64,000 nt of DNA, from NCBI GenBank assembly GCA_011033025.1, contig WFMF01000143.1, positions 1-64,000 of the forward strand. The letters are read 5' to 3'. Numbering within the stretch: the stretch's first letter is position 1; each line of letters starts with the position of its first letter. Origin of the DNA: Beroe forskalii (Eukaryota; Ctenophora; Nuda; Beroida; Beroidae). Below, piece by piece: positions 36,531-47,408 of the stretch. The notes beneath the pieces are model-generated. The model had not been told where the DNA came from, did no database searches, and saw only the letters and a program-made list of their open reading frames with translations. The position numbers and the translations under genes are program-made.

Positions 36531-36909
36531 AAGTTCGTACTTGAACGACTCGCCCACTCATCTCACTTGCACCCTCATCAGCCATGGACCATTCCACCCG
36601 TTTCACTCCCATGTCCAACATCTGACATTATCACCACATTACATTTAAGGTTAAGTCAAATTTGAAAGCTGCCAACCAAAGAACCTCGAGTGAATAGAAT
36701 TCGCAATGCAATAAAGGTAGGTATCACAACGAAAACATCGATAGACCAAGAACTGAGCGGGAAATTTGAGCAGCACAGTACTGTCAAAACAAACACGAAA
36801 CATTACCCTGTCTACACATAAGATCATAGCTATTATTAGCTTTCTCTTCCTTGTAACTTTGTTATGAGCTCTTATAAGCCAGTGAAGAGGTATGTTATCC
36901 AATAGGGAT

Positions 36910-37425
36910 CAGTGATGTAGGAAGTGGGTGGGCCAGTAGGGCCATGGCCCTACTGCGTCTCAGCCTTGTAGGGCCAAAGTATACTTTGGCCCTACTGCTT
37001 TTCAAGGCCAGAAAACATAGATTTATTCAATAATCTTCGTTCTTTTTCCATGTTTCACACAGAATCAACAGAGCAGTTCACCTAATTTGATTTCACTAGA
37101 ATGTAACTGTAAACTTGGTAAGCAATGCAGCAATCAAAGCCTATAGCCCTATAGTGTTTATTTAACTCATGACCTTGGGCTATCACAAGGCAATAACATG
37201 TAATGTCTGATGAGTTATGGTTGGAAGGAGTCTCGAATTTCTTGTTAAGATGATTGTGTGCAACATTGATTTTTAGTGCCTTGCCAAAATTTCTAAAGAT
37301 GATCACATGACGTCAAGTCACGTGACATAAGGTCACGTGACATAAGGTCACGTGACATGACGTCACGTGACCAATTTTGCATCAAAATTGGCCCTACTGC
37401 CTCATGACATCTTCCTACATCGTTG
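36910..37425. mobile_element. hAT-like MITE with 8-bp target duplication
   Basis: The terminal inverted repeats are CAGTGATGTAGGAAG and, at the right, the complement of CAACGATGTAGGAAG. They are flanked by the exact 8-bp duplication ATAGGGAT (36902-36909 and 37426-37433). This matches the hAT target consensus nTnnnnAn, and the CAGTG-type ends are typical of the superfamily. The interior has AGTAGGGCCA / TGGCCCTACT inverted motifs. Near its right end is a 15-bp-period array of TCACGTGAC sites. No transposase is present. Confidence 0.9.
37316..37372. promoter_or_regulatory. Periodic array of four CACGTG E-boxes inside a MITE
   Basis: CACGTG occurs at 37319-37324, 37334-37339, 37349-37354 and 37364-37369, exactly 15 bp apart. 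The unit is GGTCACGTGACATAA. It is a potential bHLH-ZIP binding array carried by the hAT MITE; binding is inference. Confidence 0.6.
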
Positions 37426-37433
37426 ATAGGGAT

Positions 37434-38663
37434 TTCTCCACTTCTCCAGAAACGGGGATATTTTCTCCGCGCATTCGCAACTCGAATTCGCGGAGCCGCG
37501 CACAACGCAGGGGTCACGCAAAAATAACAACGCCCGCAGTCGTTAGTCGTAATCTATACTTTAATGGATTTCCTTGTGACGGAACGCGCGAAAATTGACA
37601 CTTCGCGATCTTAGGCTGCTCATTACTTTTTGCGCCTACTATAAAGAGTCAAAATCAAATAATTGTAGAAAATGAAATTAAGTGAAATTTCAATCGAGAT
37701 TTTTCGAACAAATCTACCACCAACTGACTGCCACTTAAATTCAGAGAAAAATGACATGTAGCAGTAAAAATCTAAGATAAAAAATTAATTTCGTTGTCAC
37801 AAAACAATGCTGTAGAAATTGTAACAGAAAAATAAAGACATTACAAATCACATGATACATTACATTAACAAAAAAATACGAAAAATCCGTCACATCACCC
37901 TTCCACATTCAAAATTACGCCAAAAAAGTAATTGCTGATAATAGGGATAAATGTTACCGTTAAATTGTGTCCTAGACCTACCAAAATGTTCCCTTCAGTC
38001 AATATTTTTGAGTCGGACTGAGTAGTAACTCGAAAACAGCCATAGTTAATTTGACGACAGTCCTTTTAAATTTTATTCGTTCTTACATGCAAATTGCAAG
38101 GACCCAGGATCGTTCATTCGTTCAGTTCAAATTGCTTGAATGTAGATATGTTCACTTTCAGGTCGAATTACTAAATTATGAAAGTTGCCTGAGACGGTTG
38201 ATCGTGATCATAATACGACGATTCATGCGAACCATTAAACGCTACGTAACATAAAGTCGAAGGGAATGAGTTTCCCTGTCAAGAGTGGCACCAAAAATTA
38301 TTGCATTCAATGTTCATTCATAAAAAGTCACCACGATACAACAAGCAGCAAATGGAAATGCCCGGCTTCTGCACAGTGATTCGGTCTATAAATGAATTTC
38401 GTTTTATCCAACGCGAAATTAAATATCACTTTTACGTAGAAGTTCTTCACAAAAAACAGCGCGCGGCGTAAATAAGCATTTCATGACTTGAAATCGATTT
38501 TGCGCGCGTATATTAATTGGTTTGGGAGCGCAATGCATCGGGAACGCGCAAAAGCAATGGAACGCGCGATGAAAAATAGTGAAGTGTATTTTTGATTGAG
38601 GATTACTTTAAACTTGATTACGAGGGGAGGGGGGTTGAAATCGGCAAAAATTGATCAAGTTAT
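37434..38663. other. No recognisable gene
   Basis: AT-rich DNA with a GC-rich, CpG-containing patch (37450-37600) contains no domain or splice-bounded exon. A G-rich block, AAACTTGATTACGAGGGGAG, at 38611-38630 recurs near 54657. Confidence 0.4.
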
Positions 38664-39185
38664 ATGTGAACGGACCCTAACTTCGTAACTGTGTCGTAAC
38701 TGCGTAACTGCGTCGTGGCGGTGTTGCTGTGTCGTCACTGCGTGACTGTGTCGTAAGGGTGTTACTGCGTGTTGTTACAGTGTTACTGTGTCTTAATAAT
38801 GCTAACGGTATTAGTATTGCTGTGTCATAACGATGTGACTGTGTCGTAACTGCTTTACTGTGTCGTAACGGTGTTATTGTCAGACGTCGTCTTAACATTA
38901 TTTCAGATGGCGCGCCCCCGTCGAAGGCAAGAGGGGTCAGACAATGTCTGACAACGGTGTTACTGTGTTGTAACGGTGTTACTGCGGTTACTGTGTCGTT
39001 ACGATGTTACTGTGTCGTTATAACGGTGTTACTGTGCCGTACTGTCGTAACACTGCAACAGTGTGACTGTATCGTAACGGTTCTACTGTGTCGTAACGGT
39101 GTAACTTTGTCGTAATCGTATTCGTAGAAATGAAACTGCGTTGTAACGGTTCTACTGTCACGTCAATGCATAACTTTACCGTAAA
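38664..39185 (+). repeat. GTGTCGTAACGGTGTTACT minisatellite
   Basis: Irregular units of 15-20 bp (ACTGTGTCGTAACGGTGTT) repeat with many indels. A non-repeat insert lies at about 38880-38955. Confidence 0.8.
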
Positions 39186-39364
39186 ACTGGTTTATGTTGT
39201 TGTTGTTGATGTGATGTTGATGCTGTTTAGTGTTAATGTTGCAGTCCTGTGCGAGAAATAAAAAATGTCACACCGTAAAATGTCACCTGCAAGGCCAGTA
39301 GGAATTATATTTTTAAGGGAAACACGCCCAAATGCCCATACCAATTCAAATTTAACAAATTAGC

Positions 39365-39545
39365 GATCAGCGCTGATCGGCGCTGATCAGCGCTGATCAG
39401 CGCTGATCAGCGCTGATTGGCGCCGATGAGGGAAAATGGCGTTTACAAAGGCTCTTATGCAGGTGCTTTGGTCGGCGCTGATCAGCGCTGATCAGCGCTG
39501 ATTTTAGGCCATCAGCGCTGATCGGCGCTGATCAGCGCCGACGAC
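39365..39545. repeat. 10-bp palindromic repeat (GATCAGCGCT)n
   Basis: Three clusters (39365-39426, 39471-39502 and 39511-39545) repeat the decamer GATCAGCGCT. The unit joins two palindromes (GATC and AGCGCT), so the array is nearly self-complementary at every register. Variants replace A by G (GATCGGCGCT). Confidence 0.9.
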
Positions 39546-39827
39546 CTAGTGGAGACGCTTAGGGACATAAAAAGCAAAATGTAAAAATTTCTCTAAAATT
39601 AACAAATTTGGTACCAAAAGAAAGCTCTTGTTGAGTAGATTACGAGATCGACTAGACGCAATCACGATTCCACGTGTAAAGTGTCCGTGCGCGGCTCAGA
39701 AGCGCGAGCGCGCGCGACGGCTGAAATTGGGTCATTACGTACATTTAATCTCATTTTTATGCTAAAAATTTTATATCATCGTTTTTCCGCAATTTTTTCA
39801 CATAAGATACAGTTCAAAACTGGATTT

Positions 39828-40370
39828 ATTAAAACAGAGAAACGCAGAGCTTTTACTTAAGTAGACAGAACATCAATGGTGAAGCCCGGAAACGTTTTGA
39901 GCACTTCGTGCCCCTAGGAAACCGCCAATTAAACCATTGATATAATGTCCTGAAAATTGAAGGAATAACTTTATAAAATCATGAATGTTCAACAACAATA
40001 GTAGTAAATATAATACATAGAATTAGAATAAAATATATTTAAAATAATATATAAACTGTGTATAAAAGTATCACGAGTAAAAGTACAACTGATACGAAAC
40101 AACGTATACACAAACTGAACAATACATGACATCCGACACACTGGGATTACCCCGCCGTAAAGTAAACAAAGCAGATACGATCCTAATACAAAATAACCTA
40201 ATTATGAAAGCTGGGTGTGCACCAAAACTTACAGATGAAATCATACATATTTCTACGAAAGAATTTATTGATCTGCTTATCAATTACATTACCCCTAAAG
40301 TTCTGATGGATCATTTTATTCTTTATTGCTGACAAACTATTATAAAATTCTGTTACGTTATTAGTGGCTT
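39828..40370 (-). mobile_element. Inverted 3'-end fragment of the Naiad PLE
   Basis: This is the reverse complement of the last ~590 bp of the full PLE (46753-47346), including the final ~55 codons and the 3' region. It starts at the same outer end (AAAACAGAGAAACGCAGAGC). It lies outside the polymerase-gene intron holding the full copy. 5'-truncated and inverted partial copies are typical of PLE insertions. Confidence 0.85.
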
Positions 40371-42026
40371 TATAACGTATAATTGGTACTATAAGATTTC
40401 AGATTTTTGAGTGCGCCGCGCACAAAAGTTGCGATTTTACTCGACGCGTAAGTGTTACAATATTTGGGCGCTAGGTAAAAATATATTTGTAGGAAATCTG
40501 CATAAAACTGACTTTTATGCCATGTCGATGCCGATAACAGTGGTCAGGCTTTATTTGGGTCTCATTTCATTATCAAATAATATCAATGGCTGCATTATGA
40601 AGTCATTGCTTTACTATTTTAGGGGAATAACTCCAATATGGTCTTGATGTGATGGACAATAAAATTACTAAGTTGCCATAGTCTTGCTATACTCTTAGAA
40701 AAATGTGCAGTGTATTTATGAATACCTACAAGTTGAAGAGCTGTGCTGTCTGTTTGAGCTTGAAGCCCTTGATTATGTTCATTAATATGTTAGATTGTAT
40801 TTGAATTAAAAAGAAATATTTCTTCAAGACATCAATCTGCAAGACTTTTCTCCAACTCCGTACTTGAACACCAACATGATTCCTTTAGGTAATGCAATGT
40901 GGAGAGCAGTAGGATCTTAATGAGTCACACCAAGATGAGTGGTGTGCAGGCATCTTCAGTCCAATACCTACCTCAGCTTTCGGGGTGTTTAAATTGCGAG
41001 AGCTTTTTATGAGGTAGGCCCCCCAGCAGTCACCCCCTGGTACCAGGGTATAGCACCGTCAAGTGCAGTGACCACCTGCCTGAATGAATCTGAAACTTGC
41101 TCTTTGGTCTTTGTCTTTACTCCAAGCACCAAGAAATTAAGCAACACACTAAGTGAAGAGAAGTAGAGGACCGGCAGATATGTTAGATTGTAAGAAAATT
41201 ATTTCATTATTATGTGGGATTCATTTAATATACATTAAATACTTTAAGTAATGCTGAATGGTATCAGGTATCCTCCCTCAGTCCCTCATGTTCTCAGTAA
41301 CTTTTTTGAATTGAATGGAATATCATTTTACCAGTATTCTTGTTTACCAGTCACTCTAATAGCATGAACTCTGTACCTACTACAGATGGATACAGTCTAT
41401 AGAATGCAGGAGTCTTCACTGTTCTACCTTAGTCATGGATAAGATAAGTAATCTCCCTGAGGCTCACCAGGAAATTTACAAAAACACTGGAGCACGATAC
41501 AGAGAGTGTTAAAGTGTGGCGGTTTGATGTCCACCACATACCATTATTTGGGATGAGAACATTAGCAGCTTGGTGACTGGAGTCCTTGAAAAATACACTC
41601 AGAGCATCAGAGAATAAAAAGTTAACGCTGCTTTTGGTTTCATATTGGGTGAGAACCTCCAGTGAATTAAAATTTTACCACCCTTCAAACAATTCAATGA
41701 TGTTCGACACTCCAAAGCTAATTGAAAAATCAAGTGATGAAGAAGTTTTATTGAATGATTCTAGAGAGGGTCGATATACTGGAATATGCTCGTGCTCAGA
41801 GACCTTCCTCAAAATGGGTCGTAGAGAAAATTATTTGTATGAGACTTGATATATTCAAATTATCTGAGTAATTGAGGAGGGGGGTAGTAGTAATAAACTA
41901 TCGTTTTCAGTTGGTTGAAAATAACATCTTACTATCTGATAATTAAATTTGTCAATATAATCCTATTATAATCCTATTATTAAAACTGATATATTTCTGA
42001 CTGAAAATTCTACTGAATACTGTAAA
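40371..42026. other. Non-coding DNA downstream of the polymerase pseudogene
   Basis: Apart from the dispersed repeat at 40811-40998 nothing is recognised. The 3' end of the polymerase pseudogene (minus strand) is at 42027. Confidence 0.4.
40811..40998 (+). repeat. ~185-bp dispersed repeat, copy 1
   Basis: This is nearly identical, inverted, to 56328-56508. It carries an open 35-codon 3' end (EIFLQDINLQDFSPTPYLNT to WRAVGS, then stop) that is conserved in both copies. The family is not recognised. Confidence 0.75.
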
Positions 42027-42485
42027 TTAAATATCTAGATATGTAGTTTTGACACCAGAATCTAAAACTTTGCGCTTAACATAGAAATATGGAAGTCCTA
42101 AACGCTCCATTTCATAAGTACATAAACTTATCCTTCATTATGAACCCTTATTTGTATGTGACGACGCGTTTCTGGTGTTAATAACATCCAAAAATTGTTT
42201 TTTCGATAAGTTGATTGATTTATTAATCCCTTTTTTGAGCTGTACTTATCCTTAGACGGATGCTTCATTATTGAAGCAAAAGTATGTTTTGCTGTTAATC
42301 CGATGAAACTGCTCCGCTCCATTCTCTTTCTTGAACAGGCCTGGGGTGCGAAGATCGTACGCAATGTTCTCTTTCCGTATCATTTCGTGGGAACCACCGG
42401 TGTTTCCCACTGTCCCACTCCTCCCGAAGTTCTGGTTTAATCAACTCTTCCATGGAGCTTCCACTCAGCGCCATGTACAGCGAAT
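42027..42485 (-). pseudogene. Type B polymerase exon 4 (3' terminal)
   Basis: The splice acceptor (..TATATCTAG, intron ending at 42486) opens an exon starting AT-TCG, which completes the split Asp codon and Ser of motif C. LYMALSGSSMEELIKPELRE follows, then HRWFPRND. Frameshifts occur near 42365 and 42320, and again before SSKKGLINQ (about 42255) and near 42130. The last part, EMERLGLPYFYVKRKVLDS, ends in a stop at 42027-42029. Confidence 0.85.
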
Positions 42486-42650
42486 CTAGATATAAGGGTG
42501 GATAAAAATAGAAATATTCTCCGTGACCGACACTTATCACCACTTTGAGTTATAAAAATGACGTCATCGCAGCTTAACATGGAATTTGTGCGACCATTGT
42601 ACCACTCACAGCAGGCAACAACTTATGGCTTCCCGCGTACATTGTAAAAT

Positions 42651-44098
42651 GTCTAAAAAACTCTCTTTCGTTTTTAAACTTGTTTTGAAGACTATGAGAC
42701 AGCACTGTAAGTTTAAAGCAAACTTTCTTAAGACATCAATGTACTGGATAATTTGATAACTCTAAGCCTATTCATGATAGCTTAGATCTTGTTAATAATT
42801 CAGGTAAAAAGCTAAATCAATATCTTCCTATGACTTTTCACAACTCTATACTAATATTCCCACGATCTTCTGATGAAAGAGGTCAATTCGTAGTTAATGA
42901 GGCCTTTTCAATTAAATCAGCAGAGATAATTAGAGTTAATGATAAAGCTGCATTGGACTAAAATTGTAGACTTGCAGTCAGTCAGACATAGTAGTAAAAT
43001 CTCTATTTAGACCCAAACATATCATCAGTATGACAAAATTTTATTAGATAACCTTCATATTAAACACTTTGATAACATTTTTAGGCAGATTATCGGTGTT
43101 CCAATGGGGTCGGACTGTGGTCCGGATTTGGCTAATCTTTTCTTGTTCGCATATGAATATAGATATGTAATGAGCCTGATTGCAGATTCTATTTCAAACT
43201 ATAAACGTTTTCTTTATGTTTTTAGATATATTGATGATTTACTCGCCCTGAATGACAAAGGTTTATTTCGACCAGGTGTATAAAGTTATTTATCCCGATG
43301 TTCTTACTTTAAACTATACCAATAACAGTAGTACTAACTGTAACTATCTAGATATGAATATTACAATTAAAGATAATAAGTTTGAATATAAATTGTATGA
43401 TAAACGTAATGATTTTAGCTTTAGGTCATATCTCTTCCTAATCTGAATAGCAATATCCCAGTGAAAGCAGCGTATAGTTGTGTACAGTCAAATAATTAGA
43501 TATTTTAAAGCCACTAATAACGTAACAGAATTTTATAATAGTTTGTCAGCAATAAAGAATAAAATGATCCATCAGAACTTTAGGGGTAATGTAATTGATA
43601 AGCAGATCAATAAATTCTTTCAGAAATATGTATGATTTCATCTGTAAGTTTTTGGTGCACACCCAGCTTTTTATAATTAGGTTAATTTGTATTAGGATCA
43701 TCCACTTTGTTTACTTTACGGCAGGGTAATCCCAGTGTGTCGGATGTCAGGTATTGTTCAGTTTGTGTATACGTTGTTTCGTATTAGTTGTACTCTTACT
43801 GTGATACTTTTATACAGTTTTCAAGCTATTCTTTTGGGAGTACTTTATCAATTTAGTTTAATTTACTCTATGGCTTATATAGTATATTTTTTATTCTAAT
43901 TCTATGTATTATATTTACTACCATTGTTGTTGAACATTCATGATTTTATAAAGTTATTCTTCAATTTTCAGGACATTATATCAATGGTTTTAATTGGCGG
44001 TTTCCTAGGGGCACGAAGTGCTCAAAACGTTTCCGGGCTTCACCATTGATGTTCTGTCTACTTAAGTAAAAGCTCTGCGTTTCTCTGTTTTAATATAG
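42651..44098 (+). mobile_element. 5'-truncated tandem PLE copy (pseudo-LTR)
   Basis: This matches 45891-47346 of the adjacent full-length element: RT from just upstream of motif A to the C-terminus, then the 3' region. The IIGVPMGSDCGPDLANLF and FRYIDDLLALND motifs are present, but about 18 small indels break the frame. Only about eight substitutions were counted by eye. The copy directly abuts the full element at 44098/44099, the tandem arrangement called a pseudo-LTR in PLEs. Confidence 0.9.
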
Positions 44099-47000
44099 TC
44101 CTGTGAGGTACGAGCTGCTTCCGCGCTTTACCCCACTACTCAATACTGCATCAGTATTTTGCTAACGGAACGAATCTTGGATCTTTAATGTGGTTGTTTG
44201 TCTACCTCTCTGTTGTCATGCTACTGAGGAGTGGGCTTACAAAAGTTGGAGGAAAGATATCAGAATGTTCAAAAACAAAATGTAAACTCTGTAAGGTCGG
44301 AATGCTCAACACTGACCCCATATCAAATAATTATCACACTGACTCTAAGCATACGATAACGGACAGCTTCTCATGTGCTAGCTCTCACGTCATTTATCTG
44401 ATTGAATGCTCTCACCCTTCCTGTTCCTTTCAATACATAGGACAAACTGCTCAAACTCTCAGAGCACGAGCAACAGCACACCGTAGTAGTCTAAGAACCA
44501 AGAAAGGATGCCCTCATTTAATTGAACATTTTACTCAAGAACATTCTCCATGCAACATACGTATCAAACCTATTGATCAACTGTTCTCTAAGGATAAGAC
44601 ACAGCGTCTCAAACGTGAAACCCAATTCATAAAACAATTCGCCACTTTATACCCATATGGTGGTAATGATCGACTTGAGGACCCTTACTTGGATGCTTCA
44701 GATTATTTTAACAATGGCAACTGCATCTGGACTCTCTTCGAGCACCAGAAAAGTACTCGACGGAAACGTGGCTCCAAATGTACTTCGAATTCTACCACTA
44801 GTGCATTTGACCCTAAGGATTTCCTATCGACCATATCATCTCATAAACGGGCAGGTAGAAACTTCAAGAAAGATATTCGTCTTGGGATCAGCAAACTTAA
44901 GAAGGTGGACGTCATCGAGCTTGGAAAGTATAACTCAAGTCTTAAACCTGTTTCTCAGATAAATAATATTATTACGGATAGTTGTAGACACTACTTACAG
45001 AGATGCAGTCCAGTAGTTGAACCTAAGGACAAAACAGACTTCATAGTCTTTACCTATACCAACAGGTATGTAGATAGGATCAATCTAGCTCACATCTGTA
45101 ACAGTAATTCAGTTCTGGGAAAATATCCGGTTAAGAACAAGAACGAGTTCTCTATCTCCTACAGATATACTAGAACTATTAGGGATAAGATTCTTAACTA
45201 TGGGACTACTCTCCTCAAAGGTAACCATCATCCTCAGACCTGTGAGTGTTCGAATAGCCCACATATGGACCCTGCAATTGGGCATATTGTTACAGGTGAT
45301 CTAAGTATCATTCCGAACAGAGCACTACGTAATACGATCTGTAAGGGTGTAAACTACAGAGAATGTTATTTAGGTAAAACATCAGATGTTTTAAACTCTG
45401 TTCTGCTGGACTTGGATGCTCATATCGATAAAGTTTGTAGCAGGAATAAGAAGCTGAAACCGGAACAATTTCTAGATTGGAAGGCTGATATTGTGAGTCA
45501 GGTTAAAGGAGTTCTTAGTAAGCTCAAAGTGAAGAAATTCCCTAAACCTGTACTTACAAAACCGTCTGTCAAGGAGTGTATCGAGCAGCTTCATGAGAAA
45601 TTTGTATTTGTTCCTACAGATAAAGCGCAGAATAATGTCAGTATAGTGTGTAAGAAGTACTACCTGGATGTTCTCCAGTCCGAACAAGGAAGTGCTACTT
45701 ATACTCAGGTACATGGAATGTCAGAGGATGATGTTGTGAAGCAACACATTGATGGACTCACTAACTTCAACATTACAGTTAATGATGATCAACACAAGTT
45801 GCCCTACATTTACTGGACGGCCAAACAGCACAAAAACCCGACTAGTAGTCGCTTCATCGTTTCAGGGAAGTCATGTTCTCTGAAAACTTTGTCTAAAAAA
45901 CTCTCTTTCGTTTTTAAACTTGTTTTGAAGACTATGAGACAGCACTGTAAGTTTAAAGCAAACTTTCTTAAGACATCAATGTACTGGATAATTGATAACT
46001 CTAAGCCTATTCATGATAGCTTAGATCTTGTTAATAATTCAGGTAAAGCTAAATCAATATCTTCCTATGACTTTTCACAACTCTATACTAATATTCCACA
46101 CGATCTTCTGATGAAAGAGGTCGAATTCGTAGTTAATGAGGCCTTTTCAATTAAATCAGCAGAGATAATTAGAGTTAATGATAAAGCTGCGTATTGGACT
46201 AAAATTGTAGACTTGCAGTCAGTCAGACATAGTAGTAAAAATCTCTATTTAGACCCAAATGATATCATCAGTATGACAAAATTTTTATTAGATAACCTTC
46301 ATATTAAACACTTTGATAACATTTTTAGGCAGATTATCGGTGTTCCAATGGGGTCGGACTGTGGTCCGGATTTGGCTAATCTTTTCTTGTTCGCATACGA
46401 ATATAGATATGTAATGAGCTTGATTGCAGATTCTAATTCAAACTATAAACGTTTTCTTTATGTTTTTAGATATATTGATGATTTACTCGCCCTGAATGAC
46501 AAAGGTTTATTCGACCAGGTGTATAAAGTTATTTATCCCGATGTTCTTACTTTAAACTATACCAATAACAGCAGTACTAACTGTAACTATCTAGATATGA
46601 ATATTACAATTAAAGATAATAAGTTTGAATATAAATTGTATGATAAACGTAATGATTTTAGCTTTAAGGTCATATCTCTTCCTAATCTGAAGAGCAATAT
46701 CCCAGTGAAAGCAGCGTATAGCGTTGTGTACAGTCAAATAATTAGATATTTTAAAGCCACTAATAACGTAACAGAATTTTATAATAGTTTGTCAGCAATA
46801 AAGAATAAAATGATCCATCAGAACTTTAGGGGTAATGTAATTGATAAGCAGATCAATAAATTCTTTCGTAGAAATATGTATGATTTCATCTGTAAGTTTT
46901 GGTGCACACCCAGCTTTCATAATTAGGTTATTTTGTATTAGGATCGTATCCACTTTGTTTACTTTACGGCAGGGTAATCCCAGTGTGTCGGATGTCATGT

Positions 47001-47346
47001 ATTGTTCAGTTTGTGTATACGTTGTTTCGTATTAGTTGTACTCTTACTCGTGATACTTTTATACAGTTTTCAAGCTATTCTTTTGGGAGTACTTTATCAA
47101 TTTAGTTTAATTTACTCTATGGCTTATATAGTATATTTTTATTCTAATTCTATGTATTATATTTACTACTATTGTTGTTGAACATTCATGATTTTATAAA
47201 GTTATTCCTTCAATTTTCAGGACATTATATCAATGGTTTAATTGGCGGTTTCCTAGGGGCACGAAGTGCTCAAAACGTTTCCGGGCTTCACCATTGATGT
47301 TCTGTCTACTTAAGTAAAAGCTCTGCGTTTCTCTGTTTTAATATAG
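44099..47346 (+). mobile_element. Full-length Naiad-type Penelope-like element
   Basis: The element runs from its junction with the upstream tandem copy to the 3' end CTGTTTTAATATAG, the same terminus as the truncated copy (44098) and the inverted fragment (39828). It contains a single intact ORF with permuted PLE order (nuclease before RT) and a ~420-bp 3' region. It lies on the plus strand inside an intron of the minus-strand polymerase gene. Clean target-site duplications were not identified. Confidence 0.88.
44188..46926 (+). CDS. Naiad PLE polyprotein: GIY-YIG nuclease, CxC linker, reverse transcriptase
   Basis: The intact 912-residue protein copies element RNA into DNA at a nick made by its own nuclease. 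Residues about 27-35 hold a Cys cluster (CSKTKCKLC). A GIY-YIG domain at about 66-162 shows VIYLIEC, QYIGQT, the R-x-R...H of LRARATAHR, HLIEHF, the catalytic Glu of RETQFIKQF near 144, and GGND near 158-161. A linker follows with the CxC signature (TCEC at 351-354) and GHIVTGDLSII, the hallmark of the N-terminal-endonuclease PLE clade (Naiad/Chlamys). The RT spans about 470-810: VPTDKAQNN (475-483), YWTAKQHKNP (542-551), motif A YDFSQLYTNIP with Asp 628, motif B GVPMGSDCGPDLAN (718-731), motif C YIDD (762-765) and YLDMNI (801-806). No in-frame TGA is present, so this is not one of the selenoprotein Naiads. The ATG at 44188 is the first in the frame; one at residue 11 is possible. An intact frame suggests recent activity. 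Confidence 0.92.
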   Translation: MWLFVYLSVVMLLRSGLTKVGGKISECSKTKCKLCKVGMLNTDPISNNYHTDSKHTITDSFSCASSHVIYLIECSHPSCSFQYIGQTAQTLRARATAHRSSLRTKKGCPHLIEHFTQEHSPCNIRIKPIDQLFSKDKTQRLKRETQFIKQFATLYPYGGNDRLEDPYLDASDYFNNGNCIWTLFEHQKSTRRKRGSKCTSNSTTSAFDPKDFLSTISSHKRAGRNFKKDIRLGISKLKKVDVIELGKYNSSLKPVSQINNIITDSCRHYLQRCSPVVEPKDKTDFIVFTYTNRYVDRINLAHICNSNSVLGKYPVKNKNEFSISYRYTRTIRDKILNYGTTLLKGNHHPQTCECSNSPHMDPAIGHIVTGDLSIIPNRALRNTICKGVNYRECYLGKTSDVLNSVLLDLDAHIDKVCSRNKKLKPEQFLDWKADIVSQVKGVLSKLKVKKFPKPVLTKPSVKECIEQLHEKFVFVPTDKAQNNVSIVCKKYYLDVLQSEQGSATYTQVHGMSEDDVVKQHIDGLTNFNITVNDDQHKLPYIYWTAKQHKNPTSSRFIVSGKSCSLKTLSKKLSFVFKLVLKTMRQHCKFKANFLKTSMYWIIDNSKPIHDSLDLVNNSGKAKSISSYDFSQLYTNIPHDLLMKEVEFVVNEAFSIKSAEIIRVNDKAAYWTKIVDLQSVRHSSKNLYLDPNDIISMTKFLLDNLHIKHFDNIFRQIIGVPMGSDCGPDLANLFLFAYEYRYVMSLIADSNSNYKRFLYVFRYIDDLLALNDKGLFDQVYKVIYPDVLTLNYTNNSSTNCNYLDMNITIKDNKFEYKLYDKRNDFSFKVISLPNLKSNIPVKAAYSVVYSQIIRYFKATNNVTEFYNSLSAIKNKMIHQNFRGNVIDKQINKFFRRNMYDFICKFWCTPSFHN

Positions 47347-47408
47347 TATTTTGCTGCATCAGCATTGCAGTTATAATGATCTGGTTTTATGCTAAAAATT
47401 GAACGTAC

